DNA from: Terrilactibacillus sp. S3-3 | GTDB taxonomy: Bacteria > Bacillota > Bacilli > Bacillales > Sporolactobacillaceae | Assembly (NCBI GenBank): GCA_030437565.1 | Contig: CP129291.1 | Coordinates: forward strand, 3,100,001 to 3,164,000 | Reading direction: 5' to 3' | Length of the DNA stretch: 64,000 nt | Part shown: piece by piece, positions 51,679 through 62,145 of the stretch | Layout of the letters: every line of letters begins with the position of its first letter | Numbering within the stretch: position 1 is the stretch's first letter | The notes under the pieces: model-generated | The model's input: only the letters and a program-made list of their open reading frames with translations | Told to the model about the DNA's origin: nothing | Database searches by the model: none | Position numbers and translations under genes: made by a program

Positions 51679-51944
51679 TTATTGCACCACTTGTTCGGAA
51701 TCCTTTTGATATTTTAATCGTGTGGCTTCCCCTCCGCGAAGATGCCGGATCGACTTGTGATAGTCCAGAACGTTTTTCACTTCGTTAGCCAATTCCGGAT
51801 TAATGCTCGGTAGTCTTTCCGTCAGGTCCTTGTGAACGGTGCTTTTTGAGACGCCAAACTCCTTTGCGATCACCCGCACTGTCTTTTTTGTCTCCACGAT
51901 ATGCTTTCCAATCTTATAGTTCGCTCTTTGATGTAATCGTGCAC
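51679..51944 (-). CDS. spoIIID: SpoIIID, mother-cell transcription regulator (one frameshift)
   Basis: Small DNA-binding switch protein acting between SigE and SigK in the mother cell. HIVETKKTVRVIAKEFGVSK and the STVHKDLTERLPSINPELAN helix-turn-helix are nearly identical to B. subtilis SpoIIID, as is IRHLRGGEATRLKY. A one-base loss near 51918 separates the N-terminal VHDYIKERT (GTG start 51944, AGGAGG upstream) from the rest. About 88 residues, normal length. Confirms an endospore former. Confidence 0.95.
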
Positions 51945-52394
51945 ACCACTCGCCTCCTACAAATATAAGAGATGCGAAATGAGACATTCTTTGGAGGGAA
52001 ACTTAAGCCAAACGTCAATTTAATTTATTTGCTTTCGTAAGCCCGCCACGCTCACCTCGAAACCCTCTTTGTGAGTTTGTAACATTTTATTAACTGAGTT
52101 TGGGTTATATTCCAAAAAGTCAATAAGGACAAGGGTTTTTGAAATTATTTTATGCAGCGGCCCGGACTTTGACACTTTGAAGTTCTAAATGAAGGCAGGA
52201 ATCCGAGTTGCTGAACTTACCAAAGTTCTGTACAAAAGCCGAATATCAAACAAAGCAGTAAAGAACTGACGCGCTGCCGGTTTCGGGGCTGATTCATAAA
52301 ATTATTTTAAAATTTTTACTGTCAGATCGATTTTGACAGTTGGGCTTCGCCAAGTCGATTATTGGTATAAGAAAAAGGAGAGACCGTGCCAAAA
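51945..52394. other. Region upstream of spoIIID
   Basis: Should hold the SigE-type spoIIID promoter, but I could not assign one with confidence. No gene supported. The repeat array G starts at the right end. Confidence 0.4.
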
Positions 52395-53957
52395 TGAAGC
52401 GACTTCAACCTCAAAATGGGGCGACTTCTATTCAAAATGGAGCGACTTCGGCTCAAAATGGGGCCACTTCTATTCAAAATGGAGCGACTTCGGCATCAAA
52501 TGGGGCGACTTCTACTCAAATGGAGCGACTTCGGCTCAAAATGGGGCCACTTCTACACAAATGGAGCGACTCCGGCTCAAAATGGGGCGACTTCTACCTC
52601 AAATGGAGCGTCTTCGGCTCAAAATGGGGCCACTTCTACCTCAAATGGAGCGACTTCGACCTTAGATGGGGTGACTTCGGCTCAAAATGGAGCGACTTCT
52701 ACTCAAATGGAGCGTCTTCGGCTCAAAATGGGACGACTCCAAATCAAATGGAGCGACTTCTACCTCAAATGGAGCGTCTTCGGCTCAAAATGGGACGACT
52801 CCAAATCAAATGGAGCGACTTCTACCTCAAATGGAGCGTCTTCGGCTCAAAATGGGACGACTCCAAATCAAATGGAGCGACTTCTACCTCAAATGGGGCG
52901 ACTTCTACTCAAATGGAGCGTCTTCGGCTCAAAATGGAACGACTCCAAATCAAATGGAGCGACTTCGGCATCAAATGGGGCGACTTCTACTCAAATGGAG
53001 CGACTTCGGCTCAAAATGGGGCCACTTCTACACAAATGGAGCGACTCCGGCTCAAAATGGGGCGACTTCTACCTCAAATGGAGCGTCTTCGGCTCAAAAT
53101 GGGGCCACTTCTACCTCAAATGGAGCGACTTCGACCTTAGATGGGGTGACTTCGGCTCAAAATGGAGCGACTTCTACTCAAATGGAGCGTCTTCGGCTCA
53201 AAATGGGACGACTCCAAATCAAATGGAGCGACTTCTACCTCAAATGGAGCGTCTTCGGCTCAAAATGGGACGACTCCAAATCAAATGGAGCGACTTCTAC
53301 CTCAAATGGGGCGACTTCTACTCAAATGGAGCGACTTCGGCTCAAAATGGGACGACTCCAAATCAAATGGAGCGACTTCGGCCTTAGATGGGGTGACTTC
53401 GGCTCAAAATGGGGGGCGACTTCTACTCAAATGGAGCGTCTTCGGCTCAGAATGGAGCGACTTCTACTCAAATGGAGCGTCTTCGGCTCAAAATGCGGCG
53501 ACTTCTACTCAAATGGAGCGACTTCGGCTCAAAATGGGGCGACTTCTACCTCAAATGGAGCGTCTTCGGCTCAAAATGGGGCCACTTCTACCTCAAATGG
53601 AGCGACTTCGACCTTAGATGGGGTGACTTCGGCTCAAAATGGAGCGACTTCTACTCAAATGGAGCGTCTTCGGCTCAAAATGGGACGACTCCAAATCAAA
53701 TGGAGCGACTTCGGCATCAAATGGGGCGACTTTTACACAAATGGAGCGACTTCGGCTCAAAATGGGGCGACTTCTACTCAAATGGGGCGACTTCGGCTCA
53801 AAATGGGGCGACTTCTACTCAAATGGGGCGACTTCTACTCAAATGGGACGACTCCAAATCAAATGGGGCGACTTCTACTCAAATGGAGCGACTTCTACTC
53901 AAATGGAGCGACTTCGGCTCAAAATGGGGCGACTTTTACCTCAAATGGGGCGACTTT
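52395..53957. repeat. Family G array: about 75 units of 20-21 bp
   Basis: Core AAATGGAGCGACTTC (variants AAATGGGGCGACTTC, AAATGGAGCGTCTTC, AAATGGGACGACTCC) followed by GGCTC, TACTC, TACCTC, GGCATC or AAATC. This is the reverse complement of the second core type in array B. Higher-order copies of several hundred bp are visible: the series around CGACCTTAGATGGGGTGAC recurs near 52657, 53128, 53376 and 53609. Ends 13 bp from the NERD copy 2 stop codon. Confidence 0.97.
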
Positions 53958-53969
53958 AGATAGATTTTT

Positions 53970-54962
53970 TTACTGATCATGAATTTGGTTGAAGAAAGAC
54001 GGGTTGATGTATTTTTTTATCTTCCCTCTTCCTATTCCAGAGCTGGGTACATTGATGTTTTTCAACAAACGGCTGACTAGGTAGCGGTCCGACAGATTGA
54101 GGAATTTGCGGCATTGACTATTGGTTATTGTTGGGCCGAATAATAAGAAATAATCCATGATGCTTTGTTCATGTGCATTTTTTAAATTTGAATCGCATTG
54201 TTTACAGTGCCAGGACCCAAAAATTCTTTCCATTGAGAAAGAATGACAAAGCGGACACTGGACCCCAGTCACTAACTCGCCCGGAGATATAGAAAATTTT
54301 GTGAGGACATCGTCATCAAATTCGATATGCCCAGCTAATAAAGTAGTTTCCAGAAGATTTAATTGATTGTTGTCTAGCGGTTTTCGATTCCGATATTTTT
54401 TTTCAAATTCATTAATAGATATGATTTGTTCGGCATAGAACACTTTATCGATTATTGGCTGATTTTCCGGAGAGATCTCCAAAATTGTGGATGGAAAGGC
54501 AATGACGACAAGGCTTTCCAAAGGAGGAAAAAAGAGGTGACGCTCATTTAACCATTCGGATAGCAACTCACGGTGTCTGTCCGACTGTAATATTGGATTG
54601 GGGTAGCCTTCTTTTCTATTATTGATGAGACGAATGCATTGATTAAATGATGGTTCAAAAAAAAGTGTCCCTTTAAAGTTTTTCACTTCTATAACCAGGG
54701 TAAATTTTGAAGCTATCAAAAGTGTATCAATTTGAAAATGGTGTTGATGAATAGACAGGTAGATATCAAAGAAAATACGGTATTTGTTTTTTGGAAGCAG
54801 TCCAAGATAATACCGCAGGTTTCGCTCGCCAGAGTAACCCGCCTGCCTCCTGGCAAGGTCGTCTTTAACTAATTGCTTTTTCGCGTGGCCATCCGGCAGC
54901 CGTCTGAGGAGCGCCATGTCTGCTAGAATTCGAGTTGGCAGCGTCAGTTCCTTCACTATCAA
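53970..54962 (-). CDS. NERD-domain nuclease-like protein with zinc ribbon, copy 2
   Basis: Intact 330 residues from TTG 54962. NERD domain residues 40-170 with SGERNLRYYLGLL, FQIDTLLI and LVIEVKNFKGTL (D...E-x-K core), a middle helical part, then a zinc ribbon CPLCHSFSMERIFGSWHCKQC at about 240-262 and a C-terminal helical tail that follows KKYINPSFF. About 45% alike to copy 1 by eye. Flanked by array G at its 3' side (13 bp) and array H about 170 bp before its start. No transposase nearby. Confidence 0.88.
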   Translation of the reverse strand: MIVKELTLPTRILADMALLRRLPDGHAKKQLVKDDLARRQAGYSGERNLRYYLGLLPKNKYRIFFDIYLSIHQHHFQIDTLLIASKFTLVIEVKNFKGTLFFEPSFNQCIRLINNRKEGYPNPILQSDRHRELLSEWLNERHLFFPPLESLVVIAFPSTILEISPENQPIIDKVFYAEQIISINEFEKKYRNRKPLDNNQLNLLETTLLAGHIEFDDDVLTKFSISPGELVTGVQCPLCHSFSMERIFGSWHCKQCDSNLKNAHEQSIMDYFLLFGPTITNSQCRKFLNLSDRYLVSRLLKNINVPSSGIGRGKIKKYINPSFFNQIHDQ

Positions 54963-55129
54963 TAGGCATCCAACCTTTCCTGTTTACTATAAATAGGTTT
55001 CGCCATAAATAGGATTCGCCGCTTATATGATTTTTCCTGCATATCTAATGAGTTATTCCAAAAAATTTTCAAAATAAAGTACAGCGGTTTGTTGCATCTT
55101 TACAGGGAATAATAGAGTTGAAGTTTCAT

Positions 55130-55830
55130 TCTTTGATCATTTTGGGATCTGAACGCATCATTTCGGGATCCGAACGCTTCATTTTGGTCTTCGAAAGCAT
55201 CATTTTGAGATCTGAAAGCATCATTTTATCATCTGAACGCATCATTTCGGGATCCGAACGCTTCATTTTGGTCTTCGAAAGCATCATTTTGAGATCTGAA
55301 AGCATCATTTTATCATCTGAACGCATCATTTCGGGATCCGAACGCTTCATTTTGGTCTTCGAAAGCATCATTTTGAGATCTGAAAGCATCATTTTATCAT
55401 CTGAACGCATCATTTCGGGATCCGAACGCTTCATTTTGGTCTTCGAAAGCATCATTTTGAGATCTGAAAGCATCATTTTATCATCTGAACGCATCATTTT
55501 GAGCTCCGAACGCGTCATTTTTCATCTGAACGCATCATTTCGGGCTCTGAACGCATCATTTTGGGCTCCAACGCGTCATTTTTAGAATCGAACGTCCCCA
55601 TTCGAACGCGAACGCCCCAGTTCAGAGATCGAACGCCCCAGTTTCGGGCCTGAACGTCCCATTAGGGAACGTCCCATTAGGGTTCCGATCCCTCTATTTG
55701 GACTCGTCCCCCATCTAATCGCAGAAGCGTATCACTTTTTTCTCCAAGGAGCGCTCCATTTGGGACTCCGAACACCCCATTTTGATACGCGAACGCCCCA
55801 TTTTAGTCCGCGGCGCTCCATTGGTTTGAG
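55130..55830. repeat. Family H array, 84-bp higher-order repeats of four exact 21-bp units
   Basis: Core GAACGCATCATTT, GAACGCTTCATTT or GAAAGCATCATTT with variable parts CGGGATCC, TGGTCTTC, TGAGATCT and TATCATCT in fixed order; four copies start at 55164, 55248, 55332 and 55416, exactly 84 bp apart. From about 55560 to 55830 units become mixed (GAACGCCCCAGTT, GAACGTCCCATTA, GAACGCCCCATTTT). Confidence 0.97.
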
Positions 55831-55934
55831 CGTGGTCCACTAGGACAATTCTCATATATCTTTGTACGAGGCTAAAAAAAAAATACAGTAGACCATCCAC
55901 TGTACTTCCACTTTTTTTCTTTTTTAGCCAGCCA

Positions 55935-56463
55935 TCACCCCATAAACACCGCACCGAAGCAAAGTGCGCCGGCGACAACGAATGCCGGATGGACTTTCAG
56001 TCGGCCCAGCAGGATGAAGCTCACTGCGGCAATGCCGAGCATCGGCAGCCATCCTGATTGGCGGACCGAAGTAGCGAAGAAATCGTATGCCATGAGGCCG
56101 AGCATGATGACGATGATCGGCCGGATGAGCAAGGTCAGCCGTTTGACTTTCGGCGAATCCTTGTATTTAAAGAGTAGCTTAAGGAGAACGATTAACAGAA
56201 TAAGCGACGGACCGACAGTCGCAAGGAGCGCAATGAACGAACCTAGAATGCCGGCCTGCTCGTAACCGATGTAGCCGGCCATTTTTGTTGCGATCGGGCC
56301 GGGCAGCGCATTGCCGAGGGCGAGCACCCGGCTGAATTCTCCAACGGTCATCCAATGATAATGGCCGACCACTTCATTCTCAACGAGCGGAATGGATGCC
56401 GGCCCGCCGCCGTAACCGAGTGCCCGGCAGAAAAAAAGCAACGAAAATTTGCCAAAACAACAT
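55935..56463 (-). CDS. Chromate transporter half (ChrA, YwrA/B-like), frameshifted start
   Basis: Single-domain ChrA of about 175 residues. LGYGGGPASIPLVENEVV and ALGNALPGPIATKMAGYIGY are the two family motifs, followed by four or five membrane spans. Works as a pair with the adjacent copy; exports chromate or an unknown anion. Start at ATG 56463 with one inserted base near 56432. Two bases separate it from the upstream gene, so they are translated together. Matches the ywrA-ywrB pair of B. subtilis. Confidence 0.9.
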
Positions 56464-56465
56464 GG

Positions 56466-57117
56466 TCAGCCCCTCCCCTCAGTCTTTACATTATTTTTTT
56501 TGGACGGCTTAACAAGCACATAAAGTAATGTGAGAGCAATCAAAATCGCCGGATGGATATGCAGCCATTCCATAGCCAGAAAACTGGCTGCAACCAGGAT
56601 CAGACTGACCGTCCATCCCAATCCTTTTTTGGCTTTTGAAAAAAATTGCCAGGTCAGCATGGCGAGCATGACACCGACAACAGGAACAACCGCTTTCGTC
56701 ATGCCCTGCACCCATGGCTTATTTTGGAACGCGGTCAAAAAGCCGAGCAGAACAATCATCATAATAACGGTCGGGAGAACGCTGGCAATCAGAGCGACGA
56801 GAAGTCCGGCGAGACCTTTGAGCCGCCAGCCGATGTAGCCGGACAATTTCGTGTTGATCGGTCCGGGCAAAGCATTGGCGATCGCCAGCACATCGCCGAA
56901 TTCTTCGAGCGTCATCCATTGAAATTTTTCACCACTTCGGCTTCGACAAGCGGAATAGCGGACGGACCGCCGCCAAAACCGAGAATGCTTGAACGAAAAA
57001 AAGCGATGAAAATATTCCAATAGATAGCGTTTTTTTTTTATGTGTCTGTTGAATGTCATGGTTTGCGCCTTCCCCATCGATGGACTCGCTGCGGACCGCT
57101 TCTTTTCCTTCCTCCAT
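56466..57117 (-). CDS. Chromate transporter half (ChrA, YwrB/A-like), frameshifted
   Basis: About 215 residues; second half of the pair. FQWMTLEEFGDVLAIANALP, GPINTKLSGYIGWRLKGLA, and several spans including LPTVIMMIVLLGFL. The N-terminal GFGGGPSAIPLVEAEV is read after breaks at a T-run (57030-57040) and near 56935. The start at 57117 (MEEGKEAVRS) has GGAG-like sequence in the preceding bases but is uncertain. Upstream lies ggt, as in the B. subtilis ywr region. Confidence 0.85.
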
Positions 57118-57409
57118 ATTTGATTCTCATTCCTCTCATTATGATTTTTCCTTCATCCGGCTGCCGCCAGGGATTAGCGGGCTCGGCGGGCACCGCCGTA
57201 TCCGTATGACCCGTCTGCAAAAATCGGCCGGTCAGATCAGTCCGGATCTTGCGCGAGCCTTAGCTTTAATATTTCCAACCTTGCACAGGCCGAATCCTGG
57301 ATGCCCCGTTCGGACCAACTATTATTCGGCCCGGGCTCAAGTTTTGATACGGCCCGGCGCCGGCCGCTATTTCCGACTTTCCGCATACTTAAAACTCGTA
57401 CGTTGCCAA

Positions 57410-59025
57410 TTACCACACCGCGACTATGCCGTCCGCCCGGCTCTCCGTCCCGCCGATGAGAACGCCGGTATCGGGATTGCGCCAAATGATTTGCCCGCGG
57501 CCGAAACTGTTCGACTCCAGAGCGATCTGAATCTGATGGCCGCGCCGCTCCAAGGCCTCGGCAATATGATGGGGAAAATTTGCTTCGACAAGAATCTTGT
57601 TTCCGCTCGTCCACTGCCATCTTGGTGCATCGCATCGAGCGCCGCCTGAGGATGAAGATGGAAATCGATAGTGTTCATCAAAATTTGCAGGTGTCCCTGC
57701 GGCTGCATGAATCCGCCCATGACGCCAAACGGACCGACCGGAATGCCGTCTTTCATTAAAAAGCCCGGGATAATCGTGTGATACGTCTTTTTGCCCGGAG
57801 CCAGGCAATTCTCATCCTGCTCGTTGAGGGAAAAATTATGGCCCCGGTTTTGCAGGGAAATGCCGGTGCCCGGAACAACAAGGCCCGAACCGAAATCCAT
57901 ATAATTGCTTTGAATCATCGACACCATATTGCCTTCGCCGTCGGCAGCTGCCAAGTAGACAGTGCCGCCTTTTGGCGGTGTGCCGGGATGGGGCAGCTGC
58001 GCGTGATCCGTGATCAAGCGGCTGCGCGTTTTGGCGTATTGTTCGGATAACAGTGCATCGATTCGCTGGGTCATATAACGGCTGTCCGTGATGTATTTCA
58101 GCCCGTCAGAGAAAGCGAGTTTCAGAGCCTCAATCTGCTTGTGATAAGTTTTTTCCGACTCTTTTTCCGGAAAAGAAAATTCTTTCAGCATGTTCAGCGT
58201 CATCAGAGTAATGAGGCCTTGACCGTTGGGCGGAATCTCGCATACATCGAAGCCGCGATAGTTGACGGAGATCGGCTCAACCCATTCTGGCTGATAGCTT
58301 TCCAAATCTTCTCTCCGCAGAAGGCCGTCGTATTTTCTGGAAAAACTGTCCATACAATTGGCGAGTGACCCGTGGTAAAAAGCCTCGCCGTTCGTTTCGG
58401 CAATCGCGCGCAGCGTGTCGGCATGCGCTCTGGATGCCCATATCTCGCCGGCTGCCGGCGCCCGGCCGTTCGGTGCGAACGTTTCAAACCAGCCCGCGAA
58501 CATCGGCTGAGTCAGTGTTGATTTAAATGTATTGAAGGCTCTTCTCCAAAAATTGGCCACTGTCGGCGATACCGGATAACCGTTCTCAGCATAGTCTATC
58601 GCCGGCCGGAGCACCTCAGTCAGCGGAAGGCGGCCGAATTTAGCCGAGCATTCAGCCCAGGCTGCCGGTGCGCCGGGAACCATAACCGGCTCAAAGCCGC
58701 GCGCCGGCATTTCCTGAAAACCGCGGCTGCGGAGCGTCTCGATTGTGGCCAGATTTGGCGCTTTGCCGCTTGCGTTAAGACCGTGCAGCTTCCCTCTCGT
58801 CCAAATCAGCGCAAAAGCATCGCCGCCGATCCCGTTCGATGTCGGTTCAACAACCGTTAAGCAGGCTGCCGTCGCAATCGCGGCATCAATCGCATTGCCG
58901 CCTTTTTTTAACATATCTAAACCCTGTGCGGCAAGCGGCTGCGTCGTGGCCACCATCCCCCGCTTTCCGAAAACCGGTTTTCTTTTAGATGAATATGGAT
59001 GATATAACGGATCAAAATTCAGCAA
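57410..59025 (-). CDS. Gamma-glutamyltransferase, YwrD-like (one frameshift)
   Basis: Ntn-hydrolase, about 539 residues, normal length. VATTQPLAAQGLDMLKKGGN, TVVEPTSNGIGGDAF, and the autocleavage site PKGGTVYLAAADGEGNMVS whose Thr becomes the N-terminal nucleophile; SNYMDFGSGLVVPGTGI and GFGVMGG-like FGVMGGFMQPQGH follow. No signal peptide, like B. subtilis YwrD and unlike secreted Ggt. TTG start at 59025 with GGGAGG. The frame breaks near 57625; the end is at 57410 (ADGIVAVW). Confidence 0.92.
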
Positions 59026-59811
59026 TTTCCTTACCTCCCTTTAATAATTAACTGGACGAAGTGCCGGCGCCAGCTGCTCAGGTCATGTTCCGTAAAATGA
59101 TTTTGAATTCAATGGCCGGCCTTATGTTCACTCGAAACTGGTAAACAAACGCCTATTTCCAGTAAAGCCGGCATCTCCAGACAAACCTACGAAAATGGAT
59201 GAATGAATATGAGGACGAGATGCTTGGCGTCATGGAAGCTGAGGAACAACAACCTTAGTGGACCGGCAAAGACATCAGAATGGCGCGCCGGCCTCACAAA
59301 ACCCGCATTTGAAATGTTATGGCTCAGTTGTTCATCTGGGCGGCATTCGAACTTTGTGCCGCTAAGATCGGTAACAGCGGACATTCGGCTTGCAAACGGC
59401 TTATTATGTATGCCTCAGGGTGCCCAGTTGTTGCTGCGGCTCCCGGGCAGGTTTCAAGCCTGATTGGCAGCGGAGTCCCGCATTGCGCCAATCACTGAGC
59501 CTGTGAATGGCTGATTTTTACTTTTCGCTCTTCCCGCTTTTCTGTCACGTTGCCGGTCCGGCCTCCAATGAAACGCGGCCAATTACGTGCCTGCCAAAAA
59601 TCCGTTCCCAATGATACCGCTTTTTTATCATGGCATGGGCGCGGCGGCTTGTCACTTTTTTACTTTCGTCAGGATTTAAACTGATAAATATTCTTTTGTT
59701 AGTTTGTTTCCATCTATTTAACTTCAATTGTTATTATTATATATCTACGATTATAGATCATTTGTTACTTATTATTCAATATTTTTTAAAAATTATTTAC
59801 ATCATTTTTGC
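59026..59811. other. Long spacer upstream of ggt
   Basis: Short open frames on both strands (59187-59463, 59545-59727) lack recognisable content. AT content rises sharply after 59650 toward the operator region. No gene supported. Confidence 0.4.
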
Positions 59812-59855
59812 TTGTAATGACTAATTATATTAGTTATTATACTAATAACATTAGT
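59812..59855 (+). promoter_or_regulatory. SigA-type promoter with two palindromic operators
   Basis: -35 TTGTAA (59812-59817), 17-bp spacer, -10 TATTAT (59835-59840). The operator ACTAAT-TAT-ATTAGT fills most of the spacer (59820-59834), and a second, ACTAAT-AAC-ATTAGT, starts directly after the -10 (59841-59855). Centres are 21 bp apart. This is a typical layout for repression by a MarR/HxlR/TetR-size dimer. Confidence 0.82.
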
Positions 59856-59881
59856 CGAGCAAACAAAAGGAGGCATTTATT

Positions 59882-60585
59882 ATGCAAAGATTATCAATAC
59901 AAAATATTGGCGGCTGGGCAAGTATTTCGGAATTCTGTTATTCTTGGCTCACTTCATCAATCTTTTTGGTCCATCCGAAGGGACGGTTCTTGGTAACAGC
60001 ATGGTCTTTATCGCTCATGTTCTTGTTGTCTTTGCCCTCATCGCTTTGTATGATGCTCAAGCTGAAAAACGGGGATTCGCGGGATTTTTCGGCATGTTAT
60101 TCAGTGTTATCGGCACGATTGGTGTATCGGGGATTGTCTTTGTTGAAATTGCCGGCGCTTCAGGCGTTTTGATGAAACCGGTATTTCAGGCACCCGTATC
60201 CTATGCTATTTTTATCATCTGTCCTCTGATGTTCGTTCTAGGCATGCTTCTCCTCGGTGCTTCGATTGCCAGGGCAAAGGTAACCTCTGTCAAAGGCGGC
60301 TTCTTGTTAATACTGGGAACCCTTGTCTTTGTATCGGCAAGTTTCAGTGCCGGCGAAATAGCGCTAGTGATCGACTGCTTAGGTGCGGCGATCACAGGGG
60401 CCGGCTTCCTGCTAAGCGGACTGTCGCTCGCTCTTCTCAACCCAAGAAAAAAGCCGCGTCAGTCAGCCAGGCTCACTGAAAAAAACTTTTTGATAAAGCT
60501 GAACGTCCGGACTGTAATCATAACCACCCTTCCAAAGGATGGTTTGCTCCATGGTTATAAGCCTTTATTACTGGCCAGCGTCTAA
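59882..60585 (+). CDS. Multi-pass membrane protein, unknown function (frameshift)
   Basis: About 234 residues; ATG 59882 behind AAAGGAGGC. N-terminus MQRLSIQNIGGWAS continues, after a break near 59935, with LAHFINLFGPSEGTVLGNSM. Six predicted spans (for example MVFIAHVLVVFALIALYD and LLILGTLVFVSASF), C-terminus cytoplasmic and basic. Composition and topology resemble DUF-type membrane proteins next to MarR/TetR regulators. No regulator lies beside it in this window, so its repressor acts from elsewhere. Confidence 0.65.
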
Positions 60586-60670
60586 AGGCGCTGGCTTCAC
60601 ACATTTGTTCAAGCTATATTGCCTTTGCCTCTTTTGCTTACCCATAAATGGGTGTTCGACCGGACTGCAT

Positions 60671-60707
60671 AAAAACCCCGGAATCTTAGTAGAACAAGAT
60701 TCCGGGG
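60671..60707 (-). terminator. Terminator after the Lrp-family gene
   Basis: CCCCGGAATCTT (60676-60687) pairs exactly with AAGATTCCGGGG (60696-60707); TTTTT follows on the minus strand. It also lies between two converging genes. Confidence 0.85.
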
Positions 60708-60713
60708 GATCGC

Positions 60714-61165
60714 CTAAAGCTTCAAACCGGTGCGGCTCTTAAACCGGCGGAGCAAAATGTGACTGTTCACTTTGGTGATGCCCTTCATTGAGTACAGTTC
60801 TTCATTTGTAAACTTTTCAAGTTGATGAAAATCTTCAACCAAGACGTGCATATGCAGCGTACTGGGGCCGGTCATTTGGTAGCAGCTGGCAACGCAGGGG
60901 TGGCCCGCCAGATTGGTCGCCGCCACCTCAGCAGCGAAGCCGGCTCGCACTCAACTTCAAAAAAAGCGGAGACAGATTTACCGGCCAGTTCCGAATTGAT
61001 CACAACGCTGAACTTTTCAATCACGCCGTTCTTCATCATTTGCTGCACCCGTTCCCGAATTGAGACCCTGGACAAGTTTAGCCTTTTGCCAATATCGGCG
61101 TAGGACATGCGTCCATCTTCAGACAGGCACGCCAATATTTTTCGATCGGTATCATCAATCTTCAT
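60714..61165 (-). CDS. Lrp/AsnC-family transcription regulator, YwrC-like (one frameshift)
   Basis: About 150 residues. Winged HTH: MKIDDTDRKILACLSEDGRM, SYADIGKRLNLSRVSIRERV; effector domain after a break near 60905: CYQMTGPSTLHMHVLVEDFH and GITKVNSHILLRRFK. Start 61165 (MKIDD) with GGTGGAG upstream is preferred over 61192. YwrC in B. subtilis lies with the ywrAB transporters and ywrD, as here, so it may control the chrA/ggt group. Confidence 0.92.
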
Positions 61166-61394
61166 GATTGTCCACTCCACCTGTTTCGACATTAACTAAA
61201 TTATAGAGACAAAACCCGGCTAAAGACAAGCCATTTCATATCCGTCCATTTACCTTAAGGCTTCGAAATGTGGGGAATCCGGGGCAGCATTGCCGTAGAG
61301 CCGGCAAGGCAAACCGGAGAGGCCGCTGCCAATACGGAGTTTCAAGTAAACCTCTGGGGCAGCGACTGGTGAGAGGCCGCTTCATTTCTTTTCT

Positions 61395-62075
61395 CTATTC
61401 CTGATCAATCCAGCTGTAACTCAGTTCAGCAGCATTCGGGCCGATCAGCTTTAACCGGACAATTTTTCCAATCAGATTCTGAGACTCCGCGCCGGCGTCT
61501 GTCTTGAAATCATCCAACTTGTCAAAAACGACTTGCCCCATCGGCACTTCTATTACTAATTCGTAGCGGTCCTCAGCCAGCAGTCTGCCGATGATATTCT
61601 CCCGTCCCTTACCAAACTGTTCGTATACCCCGTTTTTATCTGCCAATGTAATCGGCGCCGGTGTCAGTTCTCGAATTGTCCCGTCTTTAGCATTCATCTT
61701 ACAGACAACCTTATATCCTTTGATATTTTTCCGGAAACCATTTAATTTTAAGCGGAAAACCGGCGCTTTTTTGAGCTTTTATATGATTATTTCCAACATC
61801 AATTACAACAGCATCCTTTGTTTCTGTTACAAAGTCACCCGCAATATGAAAAATGCCGCTGCCATCCGTTATCTTATCTTGTGAGAGTGCCTGCAGCCCC
61901 TGCAGTTTTCCCATTGTTTGGCCGCTGAGTTGTTTGGCTGTGCTGGAAACTGGCTCGGCTTTTGAATGCTTAAAAAAAGGGGGTAGTTGAAGTTGATTCG
62001 AGCAGCCGAACAAACTTAACATCATCCAACAGCCAGCAGCCGAGACCAGCCACTTTTTTTTTTAAAAAAATTCAT
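61395..62075 (-). CDS. Putative lipoprotein, unknown function (frameshifted)
   Basis: About 225 residues. After a basic start, LVSAAGCWMMLSLFGCSN has a lipobox (LFGC) for lipidation at Cys. The remaining sequence has two beta-rich parts: GSGIFHIAGDFVTETKDAVV and YELVIEVPMGQVVFDKLDDF. Breaks at A-runs near 62062 and 61760. ATG 62075 is preferred (GAGGAG upstream). Predicted anchored outside the membrane. No family recognised. Confidence 0.65.
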
Positions 62076-62145
62076 CCATCCCCACTCCTCGCTCAGACGC
62101 TTTCTCTTAAAGATGCGGCAATCTCCGAGGTCCTTCTTGATTTAT

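Noticed and set aside
28335..55830. DNA uptake sequences
   Set aside because: Uptake motifs are 9-12 bp and scattered singly through coding and non-coding DNA; here cores are tandem, longer and confined to intergenic arrays.
61166..61394. Structured RNA or riboswitch upstream of the Lrp gene
   Set aside because: Repeated GGCAG/GCCGC words form only weak stems and no known leader consensus is visible.
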